Positions 1 to 6,747 are shown, counted from the first letter of the stretch. The stretch: DNA of 25,685 bases from an uncultured Eubacteriales bacterium (GCA_934643185.1 CAKUBN010000032.1:1-25685); one strand, 5' to 3'. Made by a program: numbers and translations. The notes: generated from the sequence alone by a model not told the origin.

Positions 1-79
1 GGAAACCCTTAATAGGTTTCCCTACACGATGACCGTCCGGTGGCCGTTCATCGTGTAGGGAAACCTATTAAGGGTTTCC
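1..79. repeat. 79-bp near-perfect palindrome
   Basis: Positions 1-38 pair with 42-79 around a GGT centre (39-41), with only two mismatches (33/47 and 36/44). Inside it, each arm also contains a smaller hairpin: 1-21 and 59-79 both read GGAAACC, a 7-nt loop, GGTTTCC. The centre GTCCGGTGG (35-43) matches the core of the hairpin at 23656-23684, and the 59-79 hairpin has the same TATTAAG loop as the one at 23687-23711. It is therefore read as the end of a rightward copy of the 3' element described at 129-378, entering from a gene beyond the left edge. It could form one long hairpin or a cruciform. Confidence 0.9.
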
Positions 80-82
80 CTG

Positions 83-109
83 AAGGGCGGCTTTTGGGCC
101 GCCCTTTTT
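83..109 (+). terminator. Rightward terminator hairpin
   Basis: AAGGGCGGC (83-91) pairs perfectly with GCCGCCCTT (98-106) across a 6-nt loop and runs into a T tract (105-109) on the + strand only. It fits a rho-independent terminator for a rightward gene lying left of the window, convergent with enolase. In module order it sits where the 172-195 and 23713-23736 hairpins sit in the other two element copies. Confidence 0.75.
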
Positions 110-128
110 ATATACACAGACATAAAAC

Positions 129-167
129 AACGCCGCACCCACAGGAGAAAAACGTGGGTTCGGCGTT
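129..167. terminator. Shared final hairpin, probably a two-way terminator
   Basis: AACGCCG (129-135) pairs with CGGCGTT (161-167), and ACCCAC (137-142) with GTGGGT (154-159), separated by one unpaired position and an 11-nt loop. On the + strand it is followed by TTAAATA, on the minus strand by GTTTTATG. It lies where the rightward element copy (1-109) and the enolase copy meet, so both transcripts could end on it. The U tracts are short, so efficiency is uncertain. Confidence 0.6.
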
Positions 168-378
168 TTAAATAGGCGGTCTCTTGACCGCCTATCAGGA
201 AACCCATGCAACTGGGTTTCCTGCGGTTCAACAGTCCACCGGACTGTTGAACCTACTTTCCTAGTTTTTGCGAACGCAAAAGTGTTTCGAGCTCTGCGGA
301 GCTCGACCAAAGGCGCTGCCCTTGGATTCCGCAGCCTTTTGAAAAAGGCTGGCGAAAACTTTATTTGTCGCTCCGCTG
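129..378 (-). repeat. Multi-hairpin 3' element, copy downstream of enolase
   Basis: Read on the minus strand from 378 to 129, starting 9 nt after the enolase stop: a 28-nt conserved box (378-351); hairpin AGCCTTT/AAAGGCT with TTCA loop (350-333); hairpin 325-307 closed by one G-U pair; hairpin TCGAGCTC/GAGCTCGA with CGCA loop (306-287); A/T-rich hairpin (281-266); 13-bp hairpin with GGT loop (253-225); hairpin (222-197); 10-bp hairpin ATAGGCGGTC/GACCGCCTAT (195-172); and a final hairpin with an 11-nt loop (167-129). The same order of modules occurs at 23535-23786 with different but still pairing stems. The final hairpin is followed by GTTTTATG and may terminate transcription. No coding sequence is evident in 1-387. 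Confidence 0.85.
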
Positions 379-387
379 TTGTTTTCG

Positions 388-1644
388 TCAGCGATTGCCG
401 TACATTTCGTCCATTTCGCTTTCCTTTGCGATGCGCAGCAGGCGGTTGTATTTGGCGGTGCGGTCGCTGCGGCACGGCGCGCCGGATTTGATGAATCCCG
501 CGTTCACGGCGACGGCGATATCCGCGATGCTCGTGTCCTCCGTTTCGCCCGAGCGGTGCGAGAGGATGATCTTCATGCCGTTCTCTTTTGCAAGCTCCAC
601 GGCAGCGAGCGTTTCCGTCAGCGTGCCGATCTGATTCGGCTTCACAAGCAGCGCGTTCGCAGCCTTGCGCTCGATGCCTTCCCGAATTCTTATGGGATTC
701 GTAACGAATAGATCATCGCCGACAAGCATGATTTTTTTGCCGAGCTTTTCCGTGACGGTCGTCCACGCGGGCCAATCCTCTTCGCCGAGCGGGTCTTCAA
801 TGGAGCAGATGGGGTACTTTTCACACAGCTTTTCCCAGTACGAAATGAGCTGCGCGGAGGTGTATTTTGTGCCGCGCTTCGGCAAAAGATAGCCGTCGTT
901 CGCCGCCCATTCGCTTGCGGCGGCATCTAAGGCGATTTTCACCTCGTCCGTCGTGTAGCCCGCGTTCGAGATGGCTTCCAAAATGACCTCTATCGCTTCT
1001 TCGTCGCTTGCAAGGTTCGGCGCAAAGCCGCCCTCATCGCCCACAGAAACGGCAAGGCCGCGCTGCTTTAAAATGCCGCCGAGCGTGTGGTAGATCTCGC
1101 TGCCCATGCGCACAGCCTCCGAAAACGACTTTGCACCCACGGGCACGATCATGAATTCTTGAATATCCACGTTATTCGCCGCGTGCGCACCGCCGTTTAA
1201 AATGTTCATCATCGGCACGGGCAATTTCTGCGCGTTCGTGCCGCCGAGATAACGGAAAAACGGCTGTTTATAGTGTGCGGCAAGCGCCTTTGCCGCAGCA
1301 AGAGACACCGCCAGCGTCGCGTTTGCGCCGAGCTTTTCTTTATTTTTCGTGTTATCGAGCTCGATGAGCATTTTGTCGACGTTCTGCACCGTCACGCGCT
1401 GCATGTTCTCTAACACCGGCGCTATGGTCTCTTCAATGCCCTCCACGGCCTTTTTTACACCGCGTCCAAGGTAACGCTTGCGGTCGCCGTCACGCTTTTC
1501 GTGCGCTTCAAATTTGCCCGTCGAGGCGCCGGAGGGCGCGTTTGCCGTGCCGGCGGAGCCGTCGCTCAAAATGACCGTTGCGCCAACGGTCGGCGTGCCG
1601 CGGGAATCGAGAATTTCCGCCGCCAAAACCTTTTGTATTTTCAT
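388..1644 (-). CDS. eno: Enolase (phosphopyruvate hydratase)
   Basis: Converts 2-phosphoglycerate to phosphoenolpyruvate in glycolysis, in the cytosol. The 418-residue protein has the usual family length. It begins with the MKIQKVLAAEILDSRGTPTV signature, then GASTGKFEAHEKRDGD, the GGAHAANNVDIQEFM segment, the metal-site SIEDPLGEEDW and GDDLFVTN motifs, LLVKPNQIGT, and the SHRSGETED signature near the C-terminus. The start is the ATG at 1642-1644 because AGAAAGG lies 9 nt upstream; the ATG at 1651-1653 abuts that site and the longer upstream reading frame has no support. It is transcribed alone, divergent from the GNAT operon, and its stop is followed by the multi-hairpin 3' element. No clear promoter hexamers were found for it. 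Confidence 0.98.
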   Translation of the reverse strand: MKIQKVLAAEILDSRGTPTVGATVILSDGSAGTANAPSGASTGKFEAHEKRDGDRKRYLGRGVKKAVEGIEETIAPVLENMQRVTVQNVDKMLIELDNTKNKEKLGANATLAVSLAAAKALAAHYKQPFFRYLGGTNAQKLPVPMMNILNGGAHAANNVDIQEFMIVPVGAKSFSEAVRMGSEIYHTLGGILKQRGLAVSVGDEGGFAPNLASDEEAIEVILEAISNAGYTTDEVKIALDAAASEWAANDGYLLPKRGTKYTSAQLISYWEKLCEKYPICSIEDPLGEEDWPAWTTVTEKLGKKIMLVGDDLFVTNPIRIREGIERKAANALLVKPNQIGTLTETLAAVELAKENGMKIILSHRSGETEDTSIADIAVAVNAGFIKSGAPCRSDRTAKYNRLLRIAKESEMDEMYGNR

Positions 1645-1714
1645 CGTTTTCATCCTTTCTGCTTTGCAATGCGCTTTCAGTATGCCCAAAAGCCGTTTTT
1701 TCATGCTTTATATC

Positions 1715-1743
1715 TGGAAAGTTGAAAACCGCTATGCTATACT
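1715..1743 (+). promoter_or_regulatory. Promoter of the GNAT-OYE-Vat operon
   Basis: TGGAAA (1715-1720), 17-bp spacer, TATACT (1738-1743), with an extended -10 TG at 1735-1736. It sits 29 bp before the first start codon. The same two hexamers with the same spacing occur at 19451-19479. Confidence 0.6.
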
Positions 1744-1771
1744 ATATAAAAGTGAAAAATCGGAGGAAACC

Positions 1772-2263
1772 ATGAAAAGCTACACATTTCGCAAAGTAAA
1801 AGACAACGAGCCCACGGAGGTTTTCGCGCTCATTTTGGGGCGCATGCACTGGCTTGCTGAAAAAGGCATCCCGCAGTGGAAGCCCGGCGAGTACGACAAG
1901 GTGTACCCGCTTTCTTATTACCAAAGCGTAAAGGACGATCTTTTCGTGCTCATCGACGACGAGTCGGATGAGATCGTCAGCGCAGGCGTTTTGTTTGAGA
2001 CCGACGACCGCTGGGAGGATAACGAGGCCCCTGCGCTTTACCTACACAACTTTGCGGCAAAGGTCGGCGCACACGGCGCGGGCGATGTCTTTTTGGAGCA
2101 CGCCGAGCGCTGCGCCAAGGCGCACGGCAAGCTTTACATGCGTTTGGACTCCGCCGAAAACAGTGAGGCGCTCGCAAAATACTACGGCGACCGCGGATAC
2201 CGGCCCGCAGGCACTTGCACAGACGGCGGCTACCACGGCATTCTGCGCCAGAAAAAGCTGTAA
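1772..2263 (+). CDS. GNAT-family N-acetyltransferase
   Basis: A 163-residue protein that reads as a single GNAT domain: an N-terminal segment with KGIPQWKPGEYDKVYP, a central strand LFVLIDDESDEIVSAGVLFE, the strand preceding the acetyl-CoA loop (ALYLHNFAAKVGAHGAGDVF, where the usual Q/RxxGxG/A is loosely kept as KVGAHGAG), and a C-terminal LDSAENSEALAKYYGDRGYRP typical of the family end. It presumably transfers an acetyl group from acetyl-CoA to a small amine; the substrate cannot be read from sequence. GGAGGAAACC precedes the ATG. It is the first gene of the rightward operon, 44 nt before the oxidoreductase. Confidence 0.85.
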   Translation: MKSYTFRKVKDNEPTEVFALILGRMHWLAEKGIPQWKPGEYDKVYPLSYYQSVKDDLFVLIDDESDEIVSAGVLFETDDRWEDNEAPALYLHNFAAKVGAHGAGDVFLEHAERCAKAHGKLYMRLDSAENSEALAKYYGDRGYRPAGTCTDGGYHGILRQKKL

Positions 2264-2307
2264 AAGCAAAATTTATTATCGTATTACTTATAGAAAGGAA
2301 CTTTACC

Positions 2308-3306
2308 ATGAACACTCTGCTGCACACCCCGCTTACCGTACACAATGTGGAACTTGCAAACCGCCTTGTCATGCCGCCGATGGCGACCGGCAAAACGCCG
2401 GACGGCACCGTACAGGATGACCTGCTCGCGTACTACGACGCGCGCTCTAAGGGCGGCTATATCGGGCTCATCGTCACCGAGCACGCGTATATCAGCCCCG
2501 AGGGCAAGGCGCACGAAGGCCAGCTCTCCGTTTCGCGCGATACAGATATTCCGGGCCTTACAAAGCTTGTGGAGACCATCCACAAAAACAACACCCGCGT
2601 CATCGCGCAGATCAACCACGCGGGCAGCGCGGCCTTGGAAGAGATCACCGGCTATCCGGCGATCAGCGCGAGCGTCACGGCACAACCGGGGTATGCGCGC
2701 AAAAGCGAAAAGCCCGTGCGCGAAATGAACATTGACGACATGCACACCGTCGCGAAAAAATTCGCCGAAGCCGCGCTGCGCGTGAAAGAGTCTGGGTTTG
2801 ACGGCGTGGAAATTCACGCTGCGCACGGGTATCTGCTCGACCAGTTCTACTCTCCGCTCGGCAACAAGCGCACGGACGCTTACGGCGGCGACCTTGACGG
2901 GCGTATCCATTTGATTTTGGACGTCGTCCACGCGGTGCGCGAAGCCGTGGGCAAAGAGTACCTTGTTGCCCTGCGTCTCGGTGCAAGCGACTACACCGAG
3001 GGCGGCGCGACGATCGACGACGCGGTATACGCCTGCAAAAAGTTTGAGGAAGCCGGCGTTGACCTGCTCGATATTTCCGGCGGCTTCAACGGCTTTACGG
3101 TGAAAAGCCGAAAAGGTCCCGGTTTCTTCGCGGACGCTTCCTCTGCTATTCGCGAAGCCGTACACGCGCCGGTCATTTTAACAGGCGGCGTAACAAAAGC
3201 AAGCGAAGCCGAAGCGCTGCTGGAAGAAGGCACCGCCGACCTCATCGGCGTGGGACGCGCGATTTTTAAGGACGCGGACTGGGCGAAAAAGGAAATGGTG
3301 GAATAA
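2308..3306 (+). CDS. NADH:flavin oxidoreductase, Old Yellow Enzyme family
   Basis: A 332-residue FMN-dependent TIM-barrel ene-reductase type protein. Visible motifs are NRLVMPPMATGKTPDG at the FMN-binding start of the barrel, AQINHAG near residue 101, the HAAHGYLLDQFYSPLGNKRT block with the H170/H173 pair that holds the substrate, YGGDLDGR, and a C-terminal ILTGGVTKASEAEALLEEGTADLIGVGRAIFKDADW phosphate-binding region. The length matches single-domain members; the C-terminal Fe-S and pyridine-nucleotide domains of 2,4-dienoyl-CoA reductase-like enzymes are absent. AGAAAGGA lies 10 nt before the ATG. The stop is 2 nt before the next start, so translation of the two is probably coupled. Substrate unknown; probably reduces activated alkenes. 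Confidence 0.93.
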   Translation: MNTLLHTPLTVHNVELANRLVMPPMATGKTPDGTVQDDLLAYYDARSKGGYIGLIVTEHAYISPEGKAHEGQLSVSRDTDIPGLTKLVETIHKNNTRVIAQINHAGSAALEEITGYPAISASVTAQPGYARKSEKPVREMNIDDMHTVAKKFAEAALRVKESGFDGVEIHAAHGYLLDQFYSPLGNKRTDAYGGDLDGRIHLILDVVHAVREAVGKEYLVALRLGASDYTEGGATIDDAVYACKKFEEAGVDLLDISGGFNGFTVKSRKGPGFFADASSAIREAVHAPVILTGGVTKASEAEALLEEGTADLIGVGRAIFKDADWAKKEMVE

Positions 3307-3308
3307 AC

Positions 3309-4358
3309 ATGACGACTCCGTGGAAAGTTTACTTTAACGGCAGCTTCGGCGGCAAAAGCCCGGACGGCAGCCACCCCGGGCAGGTGCTTAAGCTGAACCA
3401 AAAATTCCGCTTTGCGGGGCGTGATTGGCGCGTGCCCGCGGCGTACCTTACCGCCAAAGGGCTTGTGCTCGATATTCTCATGCGCGCGGATAAAAGCGAA
3501 CTGGAAGCCTTCCATAAAAAATGGGCGCACCTCGAAGACGAGGACGTGCCGAACGACGTATTTGAGCAGGCAGAGCGCGAAAATCCGCTTGTTTTCGAGT
3601 TTTCGCCGCAAATTGAGCTGAACGGACAGACGCTCCCGTTTTCGCAAGGCAGCGGGCTTTCGTACCACCCGCTGTTTCAAAACGCGGCGGCATGCGAAGC
3701 CGCACTTGATGAGGACGACGAGCCCGATTTCGGCACGCCCACCGAGCGCGCGATCATCGACCATTACGGGTTAGACCCCGAGGACGGCTGGGCGATCCAC
3801 CGCTATTCGTTCCCATGGAAAACAAAGCGCCGCCCCAAAAACATTTCGTCGCTCACGTTGACGCTTACCCCGCAGCCCGTGCGCGTGCCCGGCGCGGAAT
3901 TTGAAGTTCAAAAGCCCGGCGACACGGTTGCGTTTTCCCACAACAAAATAAATTACACACTGACGGTGCAGAGCCTGGAGCCGCAGACACTGCCGGAAAA
4001 TGCTTTTCCCGATGCGCAGCTTATGTTTCCGAATCGATTCACCACGATGACCTACACGGTCTCGCCCGCCCCGCCGGAGAATTCCGTTTCCGTTGAGGAC
4101 TGCGCGCAGAATGACCAGCCCATAAAACGTGAAGCACCGCAGGACTACCCGTTCATGCCCGAGGCACAGCATGACGCCGTTATCGGCATCATCGGCGGCG
4201 CGGATGGGCCAACGGCACTGTTTGTCACGGCAAAGGACGCAAATGAATCTGTGCAGACGGCCTGCTCGGCGCTGCATTTTGCGCACCCGGAGAAAATCAC
4301 GTGGCGCATCGTCTTCCGTGAGACCCCGTTTGCGCCCGAGACATTCCCCCTACTATAA
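3309..4358 (+). CDS. Unrecognised soluble protein with IIGGADGPT motif
   Basis: A 349-residue protein with no signal peptide or membrane segment and no domain I can name over most of its length. It has two acidic stretches (about 75-92 and 133-140) and beta-rich, Pro-rich regions (180-255). Near the C-terminus (291-306) is VIGIIGGADGPTALFV, which closely matches the sequence around the essential membrane Asp of the beta subunit of sodium-translocating decarboxylases (OadB/GcdB). Here it lies in a non-membrane protein, so sodium transport is not a safe inference, and automatic pipelines may mislabel the gene. It is tightly packed between the OYE-type oxidoreductase (2 nt) and the acetyltransferase (18 nt). 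Function unknown. Confidence 0.9.
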   Translation: MTTPWKVYFNGSFGGKSPDGSHPGQVLKLNQKFRFAGRDWRVPAAYLTAKGLVLDILMRADKSELEAFHKKWAHLEDEDVPNDVFEQAERENPLVFEFSPQIELNGQTLPFSQGSGLSYHPLFQNAAACEAALDEDDEPDFGTPTERAIIDHYGLDPEDGWAIHRYSFPWKTKRRPKNISSLTLTLTPQPVRVPGAEFEVQKPGDTVAFSHNKINYTLTVQSLEPQTLPENAFPDAQLMFPNRFTTMTYTVSPAPPENSVSVEDCAQNDQPIKREAPQDYPFMPEAQHDAVIGIIGGADGPTALFVTAKDANESVQTACSALHFAHPEKITWRIVFRETPFAPETFPLL

Positions 4359-4376
4359 AAACAGAGAGGTAAATTC

Positions 4377-5039
4377 ATGAATACCATGCAGTACCCGGAC
4401 CCGAACGTCGTTTTCCCGAACGAATACGGCACCACCTGCTTTGTGAAAAACGTCGTCAAAGCGCCAAACGTCACCATCGGCGACTACACATACTACGATG
4501 ACGACAACCACCCCGAAAATTTCGAGAAAAATAACATTCTCTTTAACTACCCGGAGTTTGGCGACCACCTTGTCATCGGCAAATTCTGCCAGATTGCTTC
4601 CGGCACAAAGTTCATCATGGGCCCCGCAAACCACCGCCTGTGCAGCGCGACGACGTACCCGTTTAACGTTTTCGGCGGCGAATGGACACGCCGCACCCCG
4701 CCGCACATGGAGCAGCTGCCGCGCAAGGGCGATACCGTCATCGGCAACGACGTCTGGATCGGGCGCGAAAGCGTCATCATGCCCGGCGTGAAGATCGGCG
4801 ACGGCGCCATCATTGCGGGCTATTCCGTTGTTGCAAAGGACGTGCCCGCCTACGCTGTGTACGGCGGCAACCCCGCAAAGTTCATCAAAAACCGCTTTGA
4901 CGAGGAGCTGACCGACCTGCTTTTAAAGTTCCGTTGGTGGGACTTAGCCCCCGCAGCTCTCGCCGATGTCCTCCCGCTCCTCTGCGACCCGGATTTGGAG
5001 AAGTTGAAGACGGAAATCAAAACACGGTTAGCAAAATAA
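4377..5039 (+). CDS. Vat/CatB-type xenobiotic O-acetyltransferase
   Basis: A 220-residue left-handed beta-helix acetyltransferase of the hexapeptide-repeat class. Diagnostic features are the NVTIGDYTYYDD opening, GKFCQIASGTKFIMGPANHR with the presumed catalytic His86, TYPFNVFGGEW, the coil turns GNDVWIGRESVIMPGVKIGDGAIIAG, and the ending DVPAYAVYGGNPAKFIKNRF followed by RWWDL. Family members acetylate streptogramin A or chloramphenicol, but many chromosomal homologues have other substrates, so resistance should not be assumed. AGAGAGGT precedes the ATG at 4377; an in-frame ATG at 4386 is a less well placed alternative. It is the last gene of the four-gene operon and is followed by a terminator. 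Confidence 0.92.
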   Translation: MNTMQYPDPNVVFPNEYGTTCFVKNVVKAPNVTIGDYTYYDDDNHPENFEKNNILFNYPEFGDHLVIGKFCQIASGTKFIMGPANHRLCSATTYPFNVFGGEWTRRTPPHMEQLPRKGDTVIGNDVWIGRESVIMPGVKIGDGAIIAGYSVVAKDVPAYAVYGGNPAKFIKNRFDEELTDLLLKFRWWDLAPAALADVLPLLCDPDLEKLKTEIKTRLAK

Positions 5040-5054
5040 ATCACCCTATAATAC

Positions 5055-5087
5055 AAAAAGGAGAGCCGTTAAAAGCTCTCCTTTTTT
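5055..5087. terminator. Two-way terminator between convergent genes
   Basis: GGAGAGC (5060-5066) pairs with GCTCTCC (5075-5081), flanked by an A run on the left and a T run on the right, so it can work in both directions. It separates the acetyltransferase gene from the convergent nitroreductase gene. Confidence 0.9.
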
Positions 5088-5100
5088 ATTTAGCGATATT

Positions 5101-5694
5101 TTATTTTACGAGGATGCGTCTGCCATCGCGGCGGGGCTTGGCGGCGCGGGATTCTTCTGCGGAGTAGCCGAGCAGGACGTGGAGCTTTGCTTCATAGGTC
5201 TCGTCGAGGCCCCATGCGGCCTGCACCTCTTTGCCGCGCTCCGTTGCGAAGGTCTCCTCCGCACGGGCGATGAGGCAGGAGCCGATGCCGAGGGAATCCG
5301 CCATGATCATCATGTTTTCTGCGGAAACAGCGCAGTCCAGCGTGAAGTTATACCAATCCTTCGGCGCAAAGACTGTGATAACCGTCGGCGCATCGTGGAA
5401 CGCGCTCACTCTGCCCGGCTCAAGGCCAAGCTTTTTCGGCGCGTTGTTTTCGCCCGGCTTCATGCCCGGGCGCTTGTCAGAAATGGCGCGCAGTACGCCG
5501 AGGTTGATCTCGCCTAATTCGCGGTTCAGTGCCGCATCCTGGCACACGACGAAAACCGGGGACTGCCGGCCGCCTGCGCACGGTGCATACTCGCCCGCCG
5601 TCAGGATCATATCGAGCTCTTCGTCGGTGATCTGCTTCGGCAGATATTTTCTTACGCTTCTTCTGTGCAGAATGGTGTTCATGACTTCGTTCAT
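5101..5694 (-). CDS. Nitroreductase-family FMN oxidoreductase
   Basis: A 197-residue protein of the NfsA/FRP-like nitroreductase fold. It opens with ILHRRSVRKYLPKQITDEELDMIL, the FMN phosphate-binding signature, followed by the APCAGGRQSPVFVV segment, the DCAVSAENMMIMADSLGIGSCLIAR helix-loop typical of the family, and LHVLLGY near the end. It probably uses NAD(P)H to reduce quinones, nitro compounds or flavins; the natural substrate is unknown. The start is the ATG at 5692-5694 with AAGGAG 9 nt upstream; the in-frame ATG at 5764-5766 lies upstream of the promoter and is rejected. It is monocistronic, with its own promoter and possible operator at 5740-5778. Confidence 0.93.
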   Translation of the reverse strand: MNEVMNTILHRRSVRKYLPKQITDEELDMILTAGEYAPCAGGRQSPVFVVCQDAALNRELGEINLGVLRAISDKRPGMKPGENNAPKKLGLEPGRVSAFHDAPTVITVFAPKDWYNFTLDCAVSAENMMIMADSLGIGSCLIARAEETFATERGKEVQAAWGLDETYEAKLHVLLGYSAEESRAAKPRRDGRRILVK

Positions 5695-5739
5695 GTGGGA
5701 AAACTCCTTCCGTTTCGGCTTCCGCCTTTCTTTGGCTTT

Positions 5740-5778
5740 AGTATAGCATCCCGTTTTTCCCCGCACAAGTAGGCACTT
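5740..5778 (-). promoter_or_regulatory. Nitroreductase promoter with overlapping inverted repeat
   Basis: On the minus strand, TTGTGC (5768-5763), 17-bp spacer, TATACT (5745-5740) with an extended -10 TGC. An imperfect palindrome AAGTGCCTACTT (5778-5767) abuts and overlaps the -35. Sites of this form are seen at promoters controlled by HxlR-type redox or electrophile-responsive repressors, which often govern nitroreductases; that link is inference. Confidence 0.55.
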
Positions 5779-5793
5779 TTTTGTAACCCCCGT

Positions 5794-6609
5794 TTACAAA
5801 ACGTATTCCTCGCCCGGCAATAAAACCACCACGCGCTCCGGGTTCACCACGTTATCCAGAACATTCTGCGGGTTGCCGTTGAAGGGCGTCTGGTCGGGCG
5901 CGTCCACCGTGCCCCAGTGCACCAAAAGGAGCTTCGCCTCCGGATAAGCGTTCGCCAGCTTATACGCGTTTTTAAGCCCGATGTGGAACTCGTTGTCCGA
6001 AAAATCGAATAAGATCGCGTCCGGCGCTTCCATTTTGAGCTGCTCGTCCATCAGGCGGGAATCGCCCACGTACCAGATTTTCTTACCGTGCGTGCGGATG
6101 TAAAAGCCATTGTATTCCTTTTTGTCCCACGTTCTGTAATTGTAGCTTTCAAAGCTGCTCTGCCAGTCGTGGTCGGCCGGGGTGAATTCCACGCTCACGT
6201 CGCCGATCCGCACCACGTCGTGCCACGTATGCCCCACAGCATTTACGCCGCATTCTTCTTGCATCAGGGACGCCACATAGTGCGACGCATGCACCTCTTT
6301 TGTCACGGCCTTCAGCTTTTTCAGCGTCTCGCGCGAATAGTGGTCGTTGTCGACGTGCGAAACGAAATAGCCGTCCATGTGGTCGATCTCCTCCGGCTTT
6401 GCGACCATCTCGACCAAAAGCGGCATGTCAAAGCCCGTCAAAAGCGGGTCGATCATAATCACCGTGCCGAACGCGTTCACCATCGCGCCGCCACCGCCCA
6501 GCCAGTACACGCCGATGTGTCCGTTATCCTCAAAGTCTTTTTTCGTCAGGTGCACCGTCTCCGTCGGCTGCGCCTGCCCTTTTTCGTTGATAAAAAATTT
6601 GCTGCTCAT
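5794..6609 (-). CDS. UlaG-like metallo-beta-lactamase-fold hydrolase
   Basis: A 271-residue metal-dependent hydrolase. The MBL fold shows as GVYWLGGGGAMVNAFGTVIMIDP, then FVSHVDNDHYS (H85, D87, D89, H90), ADHDW (H147), VGDSRL (D183) and LLVHWG (H231). The first motif reads H-x-D-x-D-H rather than H-x-H-x-D-H. The overall layout resembles L-ascorbate-6-phosphate lactonase (UlaG) and related cytosolic hydrolases, but no ascorbate genes are nearby, so the substrate is open. The start is the ATG at 6607-6609 with AGGAGGAG 7 nt upstream. It has its own near-consensus promoter and lies between the M23 terminator and the nitroreductase promoter. Confidence 0.88.
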   Translation of the reverse strand: MSSKFFINEKGQAQPTETVHLTKKDFEDNGHIGVYWLGGGGAMVNAFGTVIMIDPLLTGFDMPLLVEMVAKPEEIDHMDGYFVSHVDNDHYSRETLKKLKAVTKEVHASHYVASLMQEECGVNAVGHTWHDVVRIGDVSVEFTPADHDWQSSFESYNYRTWDKKEYNGFYIRTHGKKIWYVGDSRLMDEQLKMEAPDAILFDFSDNEFHIGLKNAYKLANAYPEAKLLLVHWGTVDAPDQTPFNGNPQNVLDNVVNPERVVVLLPGEEYVL

Positions 6610-6652
6610 TTTGTTCTCCTCCTGTTTTTTGTACCGCCTGATTCTATATTTA

Positions 6653-6680
6653 ATTATACGCACACGGTTTAAATTATCAA
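6653..6680 (-). promoter_or_regulatory. Promoter of the MBL-fold hydrolase gene
   Basis: On the minus strand, TTGATA (6680-6675), 16-bp spacer, TATAAT (6658-6653), about 43 bp before the start codon. Confidence 0.8.
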
Positions 6681-6705
6681 TACAATGAACCTCATTTTCA
6701 TATAC

Positions 6706-6747
6706 AAAAACACCCCAAAAAGCGGTTAAAACCAACCTTTTGGGGTG
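6706..6747 (-). terminator. Terminator of the M23 peptidase gene
   Basis: CACCCCAAAA (6711-6720) pairs with TTTTGGGGTG (6738-6747), with a small inner GGTT/AACC hairpin, and is followed on the minus strand by GTTTTTG. It closes the M23 gene before the MBL promoter. Confidence 0.85.

Noticed and set aside
1..378. CRISPR-like repeat array
   Set aside because: The repeats are inverted hairpins of different sequence, not direct repeats of constant length with unique spacers, and no cas gene is present.
68..475. Reading frames across the left hairpin region and the end of enolase
   Set aside because: They are antisense or out of frame with enolase, have no ribosome sites and consist largely of palindromic repeat sequence.
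1645..1704. Longer enolase N-terminus beginning at 1704
   Set aside because: The family begins near MKIQKV, and the ribosome site is placed for 1644.
3309..4358. Sodium-translocating decarboxylase beta subunit
   Set aside because: Only the short motif matches; the protein has no membrane helices and the wrong overall composition.
4377..5039. Calling the hexapeptide acetyltransferase an antibiotic-resistance gene
   Set aside because: The fold and His are those of the Vat/CatB class, but substrate cannot be inferred and there is no mobile context.
5780..5815. A/T-rich inverted repeat around the MBL gene stop codon
   Set aside because: Short stem (TTTTGTAA/TTACAAAA) with no U tract on the minus strand; not convincing as a terminator.
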